Assembly: GCA_964397255.1 (NCBI GenBank)
Contig: CAYNHQ010000003.1
Location: 1 to 64,000 of the forward strand
Length of the DNA stretch: 64,000 nucleotides
Direction: 5' to 3'
Source of the DNA: CAYNHQ01 sp964397255
GTDB taxonomy: Bacteria > Bdellovibrionota_G > JALEGL01 > DATDPG01
The first letter of the stretch is position 1, and each line of letters begins with the position of its first letter. Under the pieces are notes generated by a model that saw only the letters and a program-made list of their open reading frames with translations, made no database searches and was not told where the DNA came from. Shown here one piece after another: positions 40,438 to 49,200 of this stretch. The translations under genes were made by a program, and so were the position numbers.

Positions 40438-41691
40438 TTACTTGTTTGACAACGATCGGATTTTTAGAGCCAGCGCGATGACTACAATCGTAAGCAGAAG
40501 TGTGCTGATGGCGAGACCCATTCGACGAGTAAGGTATTCGCGGAGGGCCTGAAGGCCGGAAGCGTCGGCTTTTTTAAGACTCGCATATCCTTCATTGAAT
40601 TTCGCTTCGAGCTTCGGTTTGGAAAATGCGTGAAGTTCGGTACGGGCTTGAATGAGCGACTGTTGTGCAGATTGTAGAAAGTCGTTTGCCTCCATCGTAT
40701 CCATCCCTTTTTGTTCCGCCTCATGAACAATGCCGGCGACCCGCGCCAATTCGTCTTTATATTTCGTGATGGCGGTCGATACGTACGCTGCAAAAGTCGC
40801 CCCTTTAGGTCCCCCTATTTTCCCTTCTTGATGGCACTTCATGCAAATAGCGTTGGGATTATTCCCGATAAGGTCATCCGATGTGTGCCTGATCCCATGG
40901 TTTCCATGACAGGTCACACACTCCTTCAAAGGTTCAGTCGATAGCGGTTTTGCCATCGGACTTGCGAGGAAAAGGTCCGCATTATAACGGTGACAACCAC
41001 CACAAACGTTGGCGATCATGTGCGTACCCGATGGCATTGCTCCATGGTTCCCGTGACAACTGCTGCAGGAAGGTGCGCCTCTCAAGTTGCCTTTTTCGAG
41101 CAGAGCTTTTCCATGAACGCTTTGGAGATACTCTTCATACTGATCCGTCCGGATTTTGTATTCAGCCATATATTCTTTGTTAGCGTGACATCCAGCGCAC
41201 ATCTTCGGAAGGTTTGATGGATAAACGGGAGAGAGAGGATCGCTCACTTTTCGAATCCCATGCGCTCCGTGACAACTGACGCACTGGGCGACCTTGTTGT
41301 CTCCGGTTCTAATCCGTTGGCCATGAATGCTGGTCCGATATTGGGCGAGCTGGTCCACTGCTAAAAGCGGCGTATACTTCTTCATGAAGGCCGCATCGCT
41401 GTGGCAGCGGCCGCAGAATTCAGGAATATCAGCCCGTTTGGGTACGCCTTTAAAACCGCTTTTCGGGGACTTCGCCTCATCCATATCATCGGTGTTTGGA
41501 TTTCCTCCGTGACACATTTCACATCCGATCCCCGCTTTAGCGTGGACGTCGTTTTTCCAGTCCGTCGTTACGGGATCTTCACTATCCTGATGACATTTCA
41601 GACAACCTCCCCCTGGAAGTTTTATTTCATCAGCCCAAACCAAAGTGGAACAAATACAAAATAGGCTCGAGATCACGACGAGCGCCTTCAT
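40438..41691 (-). CDS. Nine-heme c-type cytochrome with C-terminal membrane anchor
   Basis: A 417-residue protein with a signal peptide (MKALVVISSLFCICSTLVWA), nine CxxCH heme-binding motifs (CLKCH, CEMCH, CGRCH, CVSCH, CAGCH, CSSCH, CGGCH, CVTCH, CMKCH) spread over residues 30-290, a helical stalk and one membrane helix near the end (ISTLLLTIVVIALALK). It should pass electrons in the periplasm while tethered to the inner membrane. The start overlaps the cytochrome b stop. It resembles the multiheme partners of Cbc-type quinol oxidoreductases in Geobacter-like bacteria. Last gene of the run. Confidence 0.92.
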   Translation of the reverse strand: MKALVVISSLFCICSTLVWADEIKLPGGGCLKCHQDSEDPVTTDWKNDVHAKAGIGCEMCHGGNPNTDDMDEAKSPKSGFKGVPKRADIPEFCGRCHSDAAFMKKYTPLLAVDQLAQYRTSIHGQRIRTGDNKVAQCVSCHGAHGIRKVSDPLSPVYPSNLPKMCAGCHANKEYMAEYKIRTDQYEEYLQSVHGKALLEKGNLRGAPSCSSCHGNHGAMPSGTHMIANVCGGCHRYNADLFLASPMAKPLSTEPLKECVTCHGNHGIRHTSDDLIGNNPNAICMKCHQEGKIGGPKGATFAAYVSTAITKYKDELARVAGIVHEAEQKGMDTMEANDFLQSAQQSLIQARTELHAFSKPKLEAKFNEGYASLKKADASGLQALREYLTRRMGLAISTLLLTIVVIALALKIRSLSNK

Positions 41692-42773
41692 TTGAGCACA
41701 TATCCAAGAGTCGTCATCGCACTGATATAAACAACTACGCCGACACCGACGTATTTAAGAACCGATCGGATTTTCGGATGAGTTTCTTGGTCGATCCAAG
41801 GAACCAGCATCCAGAGAAATCCCCCCACCGACACCCCAGCAAGGCCAATAAGTTCTCCATCGATCGGCCCGATCTTCGAAGGAAGAAACTTGAGCGTCTG
41901 AAACATCCAGACGAAATACCATTCCGGACGGATTCCTGCGGGGGCTGAAGAAAATGGATCGGCCTTTTTTCCCAACTCCCACGGGAAAAAGACGGCCAGC
42001 ATGGCGAGGATGTCCAGGACCACCAACCACACCAAAAGCTCCCGAAGGAAAAAGTGGGGGAAGAAAGGGATCATCTTTTTCTTCGTGGGGTGGCTCTTCC
42101 ACTCCCTCGGTTCATGCATCCCCTGAATTTGAATGAACAGAAGATGAACGACGAGCAGTCCCGTCAACAGAAATGGAAACACCGCTACATGCAACGCAAA
42201 AAAACGGGGAAGTGTGGAACCGGTCACCTCCTCCCCACCGCGCAACACTTTCATCAGGAGAGAACCCACAAGTGGAATCTTTCCGACCATGTCGGTTCCG
42301 ACTTTGGTTGCAAAGAAAGAGAGTTCGTTCCAGGGAAGGAGGTAGCCGCTGAAGCCAAAACCGAGGACGATGAAGAAGAGAAACATTCCGGTAAGCCAGG
42401 TTAGTTCTCGTGGTTTTTGGTACGACCCCAGGAAGAAAACACTAAACATGTGGACAAACAGTGCCAGCACCATGAGATTGGCCGACCAACTGTGGATCGA
42501 TCGGATCAGCCATCCGAACTGAACCTTCGAAGTGATAAATCGAACGCTCTCAAATGCGGCGTCAGCACTCGCTTTGTAATAAAACATAAGGAGAATTCCA
42601 GTGATGACCTGAATAACGAAAAGAAAGAGGGCGACACCCCCGAAGTAGTACCAGACGGACACTCTTCCCATCGGAACTTCTTTATGGCGGAACCATTCGA
42701 AAACGGCTTTGAGCGGGTAACGCTCCTCCAACCACATCTGGATGCGTTTTAGACTAGACCTTGCGCGTGACAT
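41688..42773 (-). CDS. Cytochrome b of a bc-type complex
   Basis: A membrane protein of the cytochrome b/b6 family, about 361 residues from the ATG at 42773, which overlaps the Rieske stop by 20 bases (an ATG at 42737 is also possible). The four heme-b histidines are visible in the usual spacing: HSWSANLMVLALFVH and HVAVFPFLLTGLLVVH. The C-terminal part includes PEWYFVWMFQTLKFLP, the conserved PEW quinol-site motif. It should oxidise quinol and split electrons between the Rieske protein and the b hemes. Confidence 0.92.
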   Translation of the reverse strand: MSRARSSLKRIQMWLEERYPLKAVFEWFRHKEVPMGRVSVWYYFGGVALFLFVIQVITGILLMFYYKASADAAFESVRFITSKVQFGWLIRSIHSWSANLMVLALFVHMFSVFFLGSYQKPRELTWLTGMFLFFIVLGFGFSGYLLPWNELSFFATKVGTDMVGKIPLVGSLLMKVLRGGEEVTGSTLPRFFALHVAVFPFLLTGLLVVHLLFIQIQGMHEPREWKSHPTKKKMIPFFPHFFLRELLVWLVVLDILAMLAVFFPWELGKKADPFSSAPAGIRPEWYFVWMFQTLKFLPSKIGPIDGELIGLAGVSVGGFLWMLVPWIDQETHPKIRSVLKYVGVGVVVYISAMTTLGYVLK

Positions 42774-43194
42774 AAATATCGTTGTCGGCAATGCGCACGT
42801 CGAGAGGTTCGAGGGGACGGGGGGGCGGCCCCGCAATATTAATTCCGTTCAAATCATACTGGCCGTTGTGGCATGCGCACCAGATCCGCTGCATGTCCGG
42901 TCGATATTGGACAATACAATCTAAGTGAGTGCATTTCGCATAACAGGCGGTGAGTTCACCGTTTGGCTTTCTCAAAACAATCACAGGCTTTGATCCAAAT
43001 TTGAAGACCTTTCCGGAGTTCGGAGGAAGATCTTCGATTCGAGCCACTTTTTCAGATAATGCTTCCGCCTCCATCTCGCGCGGCGGAATGACGTATCGGA
43101 TGACGGGATATAAAACGGAGGCAAGCCACGCCAAAGCGCCTCCCCCGAGAACCAAATTGAGAAACTCCCGGCGGTTTGGTTTTTCGACCGCCAA
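42754..43194 (-). CDS. Rieske iron-sulfur protein
   Basis: A 146-residue protein with a Tat-like N-terminus (NRREFLNLV) and one signal/anchor helix. The [2Fe-2S] ligands are in C88-T-H90-L-D-C93 and C106-A-C108-H109. The usual glycine after CTHL is aspartate here, a common variant outside mitochondria. It hands electrons from quinol to a c-type cytochrome. It overlaps the cytochrome b gene. Confidence 0.92.
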   Translation of the reverse strand: MAVEKPNRREFLNLVLGGGALAWLASVLYPVIRYVIPPREMEAEALSEKVARIEDLPPNSGKVFKFGSKPVIVLRKPNGELTACYAKCTHLDCIVQYRPDMQRIWCACHNGQYDLNGINIAGPPPRPLEPLDVRIADNDIYVTRKV

Positions 43195-43203
43195 GAAGAG
43201 ACC

Positions 43204-43566
43204 TCACTTCGCTTTCGATTGCAGCTGCCGAATGTACTGGAGCATCATTTTTGCTTCATCGGCAGACATTTTTTCCTTAAACGCGGGCATTTTGTCTTTG
43301 CCGTTTATGATGAGTTTAAGAAGTTCGTCATCGGTTTTCGATTTCGCTTCCGACCTGAGCATGTTGAGAAGACTTACATCTTTAAGTTTCAGAGGCTTGG
43401 CGATTTTGGGATTCCCCTCACCGGTTTCCGCATGGCAACGCTGGCAATGCTTTTTGTAAAGCGCCACCTGGGCATCCGATTCGCCTTCCGCATGTGAACC
43501 GAACAGAAGGGAAAAAGAACCTAAGAGAAAGCCTATTTTTCGGAGTCCTTTCCTTTTCATGGTCAT
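43204..43566 (-). CDS. Exported monoheme cytochrome c
   Basis: A 120-residue protein with a signal peptide (first 27 residues). Heme site CQRCH is at 41-45; the probable axial methionine lies in KDKMPAFKEKMS, the standard ending of small class I cytochromes. It would take electrons from the Rieske centre. It lies 9 bases upstream of the Rieske gene. Confidence 0.9.
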   Translation of the reverse strand: MTMKRKGLRKIGFLLGSFSLLFGSHAEGESDAQVALYKKHCQRCHAETGEGNPKIAKPLKLKDVSLLNMLRSEAKSKTDDELLKLIINGKDKMPAFKEKMSADEAKMMLQYIRQLQSKAK

Positions 43567-43569
43567 TCC

Positions 43570-44823
43570 TTAAAAAAGTGCGAGCAAGCTGACAAGAATT
43601 TCGTGAACCCGGCCTCCCGGAGTATTTCGAAGATCAAATCGGGGAGTCACTCTAATTCGAACATTCTGTCGAGGCATCCAGGTAATGTTGGGTGAAATCT
43701 TATTGAAGTCATCTACGCCACTGTCGTCAGATACCCAATCATATTCGCAAGCCACTAACCAGCTCGGATCAATGAGATAACCGAGCCGTCCTTCAATCCC
43801 GTGTTGGTTGTTTTTCTGTTTTCCAGAGGTTGAAAGATCCCAGTCCCCATCATGAGCAAGGATGTAGATCGCACCGGCATCCAAGCCTTCATAGCGAAGG
43901 TTTCCCCCTCCCGAAATCCGGTAAAAGCGATTTACAACCTGCGCGGTCGAGGTATTGGCGGTATCCCAACCCAACATGGAGTAGGCTGAAATAGCGCTTC
44001 CTTCAAAATCTCCTTCTGTGCGGTCCAGGCGGAGTGTTCCAAACACATTCTTATACTGGTTTTTATCGTCCGTATTCGCTCCGTTTGAAACACCCACAGC
44101 GTAAAGAACGGGGCCGTAGTAACCGTACGATTCGACGGAGGGCAAAGGCTCTGCCACCGGAATTTGATCTTCCAATTCTACACCACCGGCTGTCGTATCG
44201 GTGTTTGTGCCGCCCGAGGTCTGAATCATGGAAATAGCATCGGTTTCGATCCAAGGGATAATTTGAAAATGATCGGATAACACATGCCACTTCATGGGAG
44301 AGAGACGTCCGGCCCGAACGTTTAGTACACCCGGAGGCCCGACAATGTTATGCCACCCCACGGTGGCCATATCCAGCTCCACTCCGTCTTGAGAGGCATC
44401 GATTTCGGCAAAAATGGAAACATTCTTATAAATCGTGCCCGCCGCAAAAAATTGAATCTCATTAACTTTTCCGACGCCAACGCTGGTCGTCGTTGATCCG
44501 TTTTTTTCCAAGTCATGAGTCCTGACTTCTAATGGGGTCACATTCGCTCCCACGGAGAACAGATCTTCTATTTTACCGATGTACGTGTTGTCTCCAACTT
44601 TGGTCTTGGTGTCATCCCCATCTTGAGAATCGGGCATCTGATAACCGTTTCGCATGAATCGCTCGCCATAATAATTGAGACGGGGAAAGGCCGTATGACA
44701 GGTCTGGCATTCGACGTCGTACTTTCGGGTCCACTGTGCAACCGCCAAGGCTGATGAAGGTGAAATCGTGGGAGCGCCAAAGCCGACGAAAATCAGGAGT
44801 GGAAGAACGCGCCGTAAATTCAT
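43570..44823 (-). CDS. Outer-membrane porin-like protein with an N-terminal heme motif
   Basis: From the ATG at 44823 (strong AAAGGGGG ribosome site) the product is 417 residues with a signal peptide ending near ALA. A single CQTCH heme motif occurs in the sequence YDVECQTCHTAFPRLN. The rest is beta-barrel-like, with alternating strands, many D/N/G turns and a final strand rich in aromatics and leucine (VHEILVSLLALF). Such porin-cytochrome proteins are found with bc-type modules in metal-reducing bacteria and may pass electrons at the outer membrane. It starts the cytochrome part of the operon, 64 bases after cusA. Confidence 0.75.
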   Translation of the reverse strand: MNLRRVLPLLIFVGFGAPTISPSSALAVAQWTRKYDVECQTCHTAFPRLNYYGERFMRNGYQMPDSQDGDDTKTKVGDNTYIGKIEDLFSVGANVTPLEVRTHDLEKNGSTTTSVGVGKVNEIQFFAAGTIYKNVSIFAEIDASQDGVELDMATVGWHNIVGPPGVLNVRAGRLSPMKWHVLSDHFQIIPWIETDAISMIQTSGGTNTDTTAGGVELEDQIPVAEPLPSVESYGYYGPVLYAVGVSNGANTDDKNQYKNVFGTLRLDRTEGDFEGSAISAYSMLGWDTANTSTAQVVNRFYRISGGGNLRYEGLDAGAIYILAHDGDWDLSTSGKQKNNQHGIEGRLGYLIDPSWLVACEYDWVSDDSGVDDFNKISPNITWMPRQNVRIRVTPRFDLRNTPGGRVHEILVSLLALF

Positions 44824-44887
44824 ACAAGCCCCCTTTCTTTCAGAACTCAATTTTTCCTCATTTCATTAAAAAATATAGAACGCGTGT

Positions 44888-47800
44888 TCAACAAAAAACA
44901 TGATTTAAATCATCTTTCCAGTGCCAGATGTAATAAATCGCGGGGTACACGACCAGCTCCAAAGCAAAACTGGTTACTAGACCACCGACCATGGGTGCGG
45001 CAATTCGTCGCATCACATCGCTTCCGGTCCCAGTGGACCACATAATGGGAAGCAGCCCCATAAAGGCTGCCATGACGGTCATCATTTTAGGGCGAATACG
45101 CTTTACGGCACCGTGAAGAATCGCTTCCTTCAAATCTTCTTTGGTTTTCATTTTTCCTGCACGCACTTGTTCTTCATAAGCTAAATCCAAGTAGAGAAGC
45201 ATAAATACACCCGTCTCGGCATCCAGACCCATGAGCGCAATCATCCCGACCCAAACGGCAATGGAGAGGTGATAGCCCAGAAGATAGAGAAGCCAGATTC
45301 CTCCAATGAGCGAAAAAGGAACCGCAAGGAGGACGATCCCCGTTTTAATGACCGACTTCGTATTCATGTAAAGTAGAAGCGCAATCAGAAAGAGCGTCAG
45401 AGGCAGAATTGTTTTTAGCCCCTCCTTTACGCGGGCCATGTTTTCGTATTGTCCGCTCCATACAAGGGTGTAGCCCGTAGGTATTTTTACTTTCTCTGCA
45501 ACTATTTTTTTTGCGCGCTCAACGTACGTTCCGATGTCTTGCCCTGCCATATCGACATAGACATAGCCTGCAAGAAGACCGTTTTCGTTTCGTATCATGG
45601 AAGGCCCTTCCACCAAGCGAACATCGGCGATCTGGGCGATGGGAATATGTGCTCCAGATGATGTGGGTACAAATACTCGCTTTAAACTTTCCAAATCATC
45701 CCGAAATTCTCGGGCGTAACGAACATTGATCGGGTATCGTTCTCGTCCCTCTACCGTTGTGGAGATATTCTCGCCCCCAATGGCTGAGTTAATGACCATC
45801 TGGGCGTCCTCAACCGAAATTCCGTACCGAGCGAGTTCATCCCGCTTGAGATCAAAATCGACGTAGTAACCTCCCGCGGCACGTTCGGCATAAACATTTC
45901 GCGTATTGGGTAACGGTTTAAGGGTGGCTTCGATCTCTTCGCTAATATTTTGAATCACCTTGAGATCATCTCCCATGACTTTGATTCCGATGGGAGTTCG
46001 GATGCCGGTAGAGAGCATGTCGATCCGGTTTTTGATCGGCATCGTCCAGATATTTGGAATTCCTGCAAACTTGAGTTTTTCGTTCATATCATTTTGGAGT
46101 TCTTCGAACGTCTTATGATTGGGTTTAAACCAATCCCACACCCCACGTTTCACTTTGGGCCACTCGCTGACAGGTTTCAAAACAACTACTGTTTCAACCA
46201 TGGAGAACGGCGCAGGATCGGTTGAGGTCTCGGCACGCCCTGCCTTTCCATACACCGTTTCGACTTCTGGAAATTCTTTTAGTAACGAATCCTGGATTTG
46301 AATGATCCGTTTGGCTTCTGTGACGGACATGCCGGGGAAGGCTGTCGGCATATAGAGAAATGCACCTTCATTCAGCGGCGGCATGAATTCCGACCCCAAT
46401 TTCATGTACGCAGGGATCGTTGAAAGAATAAGGAGAACAGCCACAACAATTGTGGCCACACTGTGTTTCAAAACAAAGTGAACAACCGGCTCGTAAATCC
46501 GAAAAAGGACCCTGCTTATGGGGTGTTTTTCTTCAGGATAGTACGTTCCGACGAAAATGCGATTTGCAACCCACGTAACTCCTTTTTGAAATGACTGAAA
46601 TATTTTCCAGGGTTTGAAGGTGAAATCATCCATTCTTGTAAAAAGCATTCGGATGGCGGGATCAATTGTAATGGCGAGTAGCGCAGCCAATGCCATGGCG
46701 AGAGTCTTGGAAACCGCCAACGGTTTAAAGAGACGACCCTCTTGGTCAACGAGCGTAAAGACAGGGAGAAAGGAGACGGCAATCACGAGAAGAGAGAAGA
46801 ATACGGATGGCCCAACTTGCTTTAATGCCGAAAGCCGGACTTGATGAAAATCCCCCTTTCGGCCCGTGGAATTCCAGATCTCTAGTTTTTTGTAGGCATT
46901 TTCGACTTCGACGATCGCACCATCCACGAGTACGCCGATGGAAATGGCAATTCCCGCCAACGACATGATGTTTGTCGTAAGCCGAAAGAAATACATCGGA
47001 ATGAAAGCAAGAAAGACGGAAATCGGAATCGTGACGATCGGAACGATCGCAGAGGGTATGTGCCAAAGAAAAAAGAGAATCACGAGGCTCACGATTACAA
47101 TTTCGATTTTGAGTTCGTGCTTGAGCGTTTCAATGGAGCGGACGATCAAGTCAGATCGGTCATACGTAGTAACAAAATGAACCCCTTTTGGGAGGCTGGG
47201 GCGAATTTCTTCGATTTTCTGTTTGACGCGTTCAATGACATTCAGAGCATTTTCCCCCTGTCGCATGATGACAATTCCTCCTGGAGAATCGCCCATGCCA
47301 TTTAGGTCCGTAACCCCCCGCCGTAAGTCTGGCCCCAATTCCACACGAGCCACATGCTTTACAAGAATCGGAACACCCGATTTGGAATCGATGCCGATCG
47401 CGATCTTCTCGATGTCCTCTTTGTTTTTAACGTAGCCACGCCCGCGAACCATGTATTCGGTTCCTGCAATTTCTAAAACTCTCCCACCGGTATCGTTGTT
47501 CCCCTTCCGAACCGCTTCAATCAGGTTCAAAATACTGATGTCGTAGTGGGCTAACGCATTTGGATCGACGTTGATCTGGTATTGGCGAACAAATCCACCT
47601 ACTGACGCAACTTCGGCAACCCCAGGAACCGACTGGAGCTGAAATTTCACCTGCCAGTCTTGAAGACTTCTAAGTTCAGCCAAATTGAGTTTCTTGGAAT
47701 CATCCATGAGAGCGTACTGAAACACCCATCCTAAACTTGTGGCGTCCGGTCCGATCTCTGTTTTTACGCCCTGTGGGAGCGTGGATTGGATCTTGCTCAA

Positions 47801-48136
47801 GTATTCGACGACTCGGCTTCTGGCCCAATAGAGGTCGGTACCATCTTCAAAAATGATGTAAACGTAGGAATAACCGAAGTCGGAAAATCCACGAATCGCT
47901 TTCACTTTCGGTGCGCCCAACAACGACCGAACAATGGGATACGTCACCTGATCTTCCAAAATATCGGGAGAACGATCCCACTTTGAATAAATGATGACTT
48001 GTGTATCCGAAAGATCGGGTATCGCATCAAGCGGTACGTTTTTAATACACCAAGCTGCGCCGAGGATTGCGACAGCGGTCAAGATCATGACCAAGAACTT
48101 GTTGTGTGCACTCCAATCAATGATCTTCTCGATCAT
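44888..48136 (-). CDS. cusA: CusA/CzcA-type heavy-metal RND efflux pump
   Basis: A 1082-residue inner-membrane proton antiporter. It has the HME-RND layout: N-terminal helix with KNVPLDAIPDLSDTQVIIY, periplasmic porter parts, a central membrane block with GVLVDGAIVEVENAYKKLE carrying the acidic residues of the proton path, and a C-terminal block with LIGGIWLLYLLGYHLSIAVW. The opening DAIPDLSDTQV is typical of the Cu/Ag (CusA) branch. It overlaps cusB by 4 bases. Confidence 0.93.
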   Translation of the reverse strand: MIEKIIDWSAHNKFLVMILTAVAILGAAWCIKNVPLDAIPDLSDTQVIIYSKWDRSPDILEDQVTYPIVRSLLGAPKVKAIRGFSDFGYSYVYIIFEDGTDLYWARSRVVEYLSKIQSTLPQGVKTEIGPDATSLGWVFQYALMDDSKKLNLAELRSLQDWQVKFQLQSVPGVAEVASVGGFVRQYQINVDPNALAHYDISILNLIEAVRKGNNDTGGRVLEIAGTEYMVRGRGYVKNKEDIEKIAIGIDSKSGVPILVKHVARVELGPDLRRGVTDLNGMGDSPGGIVIMRQGENALNVIERVKQKIEEIRPSLPKGVHFVTTYDRSDLIVRSIETLKHELKIEIVIVSLVILFFLWHIPSAIVPIVTIPISVFLAFIPMYFFRLTTNIMSLAGIAISIGVLVDGAIVEVENAYKKLEIWNSTGRKGDFHQVRLSALKQVGPSVFFSLLVIAVSFLPVFTLVDQEGRLFKPLAVSKTLAMALAALLAITIDPAIRMLFTRMDDFTFKPWKIFQSFQKGVTWVANRIFVGTYYPEEKHPISRVLFRIYEPVVHFVLKHSVATIVVAVLLILSTIPAYMKLGSEFMPPLNEGAFLYMPTAFPGMSVTEAKRIIQIQDSLLKEFPEVETVYGKAGRAETSTDPAPFSMVETVVVLKPVSEWPKVKRGVWDWFKPNHKTFEELQNDMNEKLKFAGIPNIWTMPIKNRIDMLSTGIRTPIGIKVMGDDLKVIQNISEEIEATLKPLPNTRNVYAERAAGGYYVDFDLKRDELARYGISVEDAQMVINSAIGGENISTTVEGRERYPINVRYAREFRDDLESLKRVFVPTSSGAHIPIAQIADVRLVEGPSMIRNENGLLAGYVYVDMAGQDIGTYVERAKKIVAEKVKIPTGYTLVWSGQYENMARVKEGLKTILPLTLFLIALLLYMNTKSVIKTGIVLLAVPFSLIGGIWLLYLLGYHLSIAVWVGMIALMGLDAETGVFMLLYLDLAYEEQVRAGKMKTKEDLKEAILHGAVKRIRPKMMTVMAAFMGLLPIMWSTGTGSDVMRRIAAPMVGGLVTSFALELVVYPAIYYIWHWKDDLNHVFC

Positions 48137-49200
48137 TTGGTTTCCCCAGTTCGGGTATGCTCACGAGCGGACTTTAATACCGATTGGAGTTTTGATTCGG
48201 AGTCGATCAGGAAATTAGCGGAAGTGACAATCGTATCCCCCGCTTTCAGTCCGTCGAGCACTTCATAAAAGTCTTTTGACTTCACCCCAAGCCGAACCTG
48301 CGTCGGGACGTAGGTGCCGCCAGCCTCTACACGAAAAACAAAAGCATCATCTCCCGAATGAAGAACCGCGCTTTCGGATATGGCAAGCCGTTGCCCCAAA
48401 TCTATGACGATTCGGGCATTCACAAACATATCGGGACGGAGAAGACTTTCGGGATTCGCCACTTGAACTCTCACGCGAATGGTCCGGGATGGATTGTTGA
48501 CCACAGGACTAATACTCGAAACCGTTCCTACAAACACCTTGCCTGGAAAAGAGGGGGTCTCGACTTCCACACGTAGTCCGGGCTTGATCGGAGTTACCTC
48601 ATATTCAAAGATTTCGGCGTAAACCCAGACTGCGTTCTTAGGCAGCAAGAGGTTTGTCACATCGACATTGGGCGAGGCGAGTTTTCGGATTTGATCGTCC
48701 GAAAGACCCATCAGTCGCAGTTTGGTCTTGGCGCTTTTTAGAAGCTCCTTGGATTGTGACTCAAGCGGACCTTGTTGCATCTGAGAAATCGACAGTGCCG
48801 TTTGGCGGTACTCTTCAATGGCAGCGTAAAGGTCAGGATCAAACGCCACACGTCCACTGGAACGGACTTCATGGACGAGGGGTCGCACGCTCACGGTATC
48901 TGTCGTAACACCGATGAGTTGCTGTTTCTCTTGCGACAGCGAAAAAGTACCACGGCCCGTTACATCGCTCTCCTGTTTTGTAGTTTCTTCTTCTTGATAT
49001 ACGGGGATGAAATCCATTCCCATTTCATCTTTTTGAGGGGTGGCTGAAGTCACATCCGGCCTCATGGGGTGACGATAGAACAGGATTTTCCTATCGCCTT
49101 TTGGCGCTTGCGGAACAGCCTGATCTTTTGAATGAGAATGGCAATCCACAAGAAACAGAGGCAGTCCAAGTAGGACAAGAGCAATAGCGATTCGCTTCAT
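48133..49200 (-). CDS. cusB: CusB-type periplasmic adaptor subunit
   Basis: A 355-residue membrane-fusion protein. A signal/lipoprotein-like N-terminus (LGLPLFLVDCHSHS, cysteine near residue 19) is followed by a heavy-metal-binding stretch (YRHPMRPDVTSATPQKDEMGM) of the cysteine-free type, then hairpin, lipoyl-like and beta-barrel domains (VRPLVHEVRSSGRVAFDPDLYA, VYAEIFEYEVTPIKPGLRV). It connects CusA to the outer-membrane channel and may hand over metal ions through its methionines. ATGA overlaps with both neighbours. Confidence 0.9.
   Translation of the reverse strand: MKRIAIALVLLGLPLFLVDCHSHSKDQAVPQAPKGDRKILFYRHPMRPDVTSATPQKDEMGMDFIPVYQEEETTKQESDVTGRGTFSLSQEKQQLIGVTTDTVSVRPLVHEVRSSGRVAFDPDLYAAIEEYRQTALSISQMQQGPLESQSKELLKSAKTKLRLMGLSDDQIRKLASPNVDVTNLLLPKNAVWVYAEIFEYEVTPIKPGLRVEVETPSFPGKVFVGTVSSISPVVNNPSRTIRVRVQVANPESLLRPDMFVNARIVIDLGQRLAISESAVLHSGDDAFVFRVEAGGTYVPTQVRLGVKSKDFYEVLDGLKAGDTIVTSANFLIDSESKLQSVLKSAREHTRTGETK

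Noticed and set aside
40289..40552. 87-residue plus-strand frame across attR
   Set aside because: It spans the att site and runs into the antisense of the cytochrome gene; no ribosome site or conserved feature.
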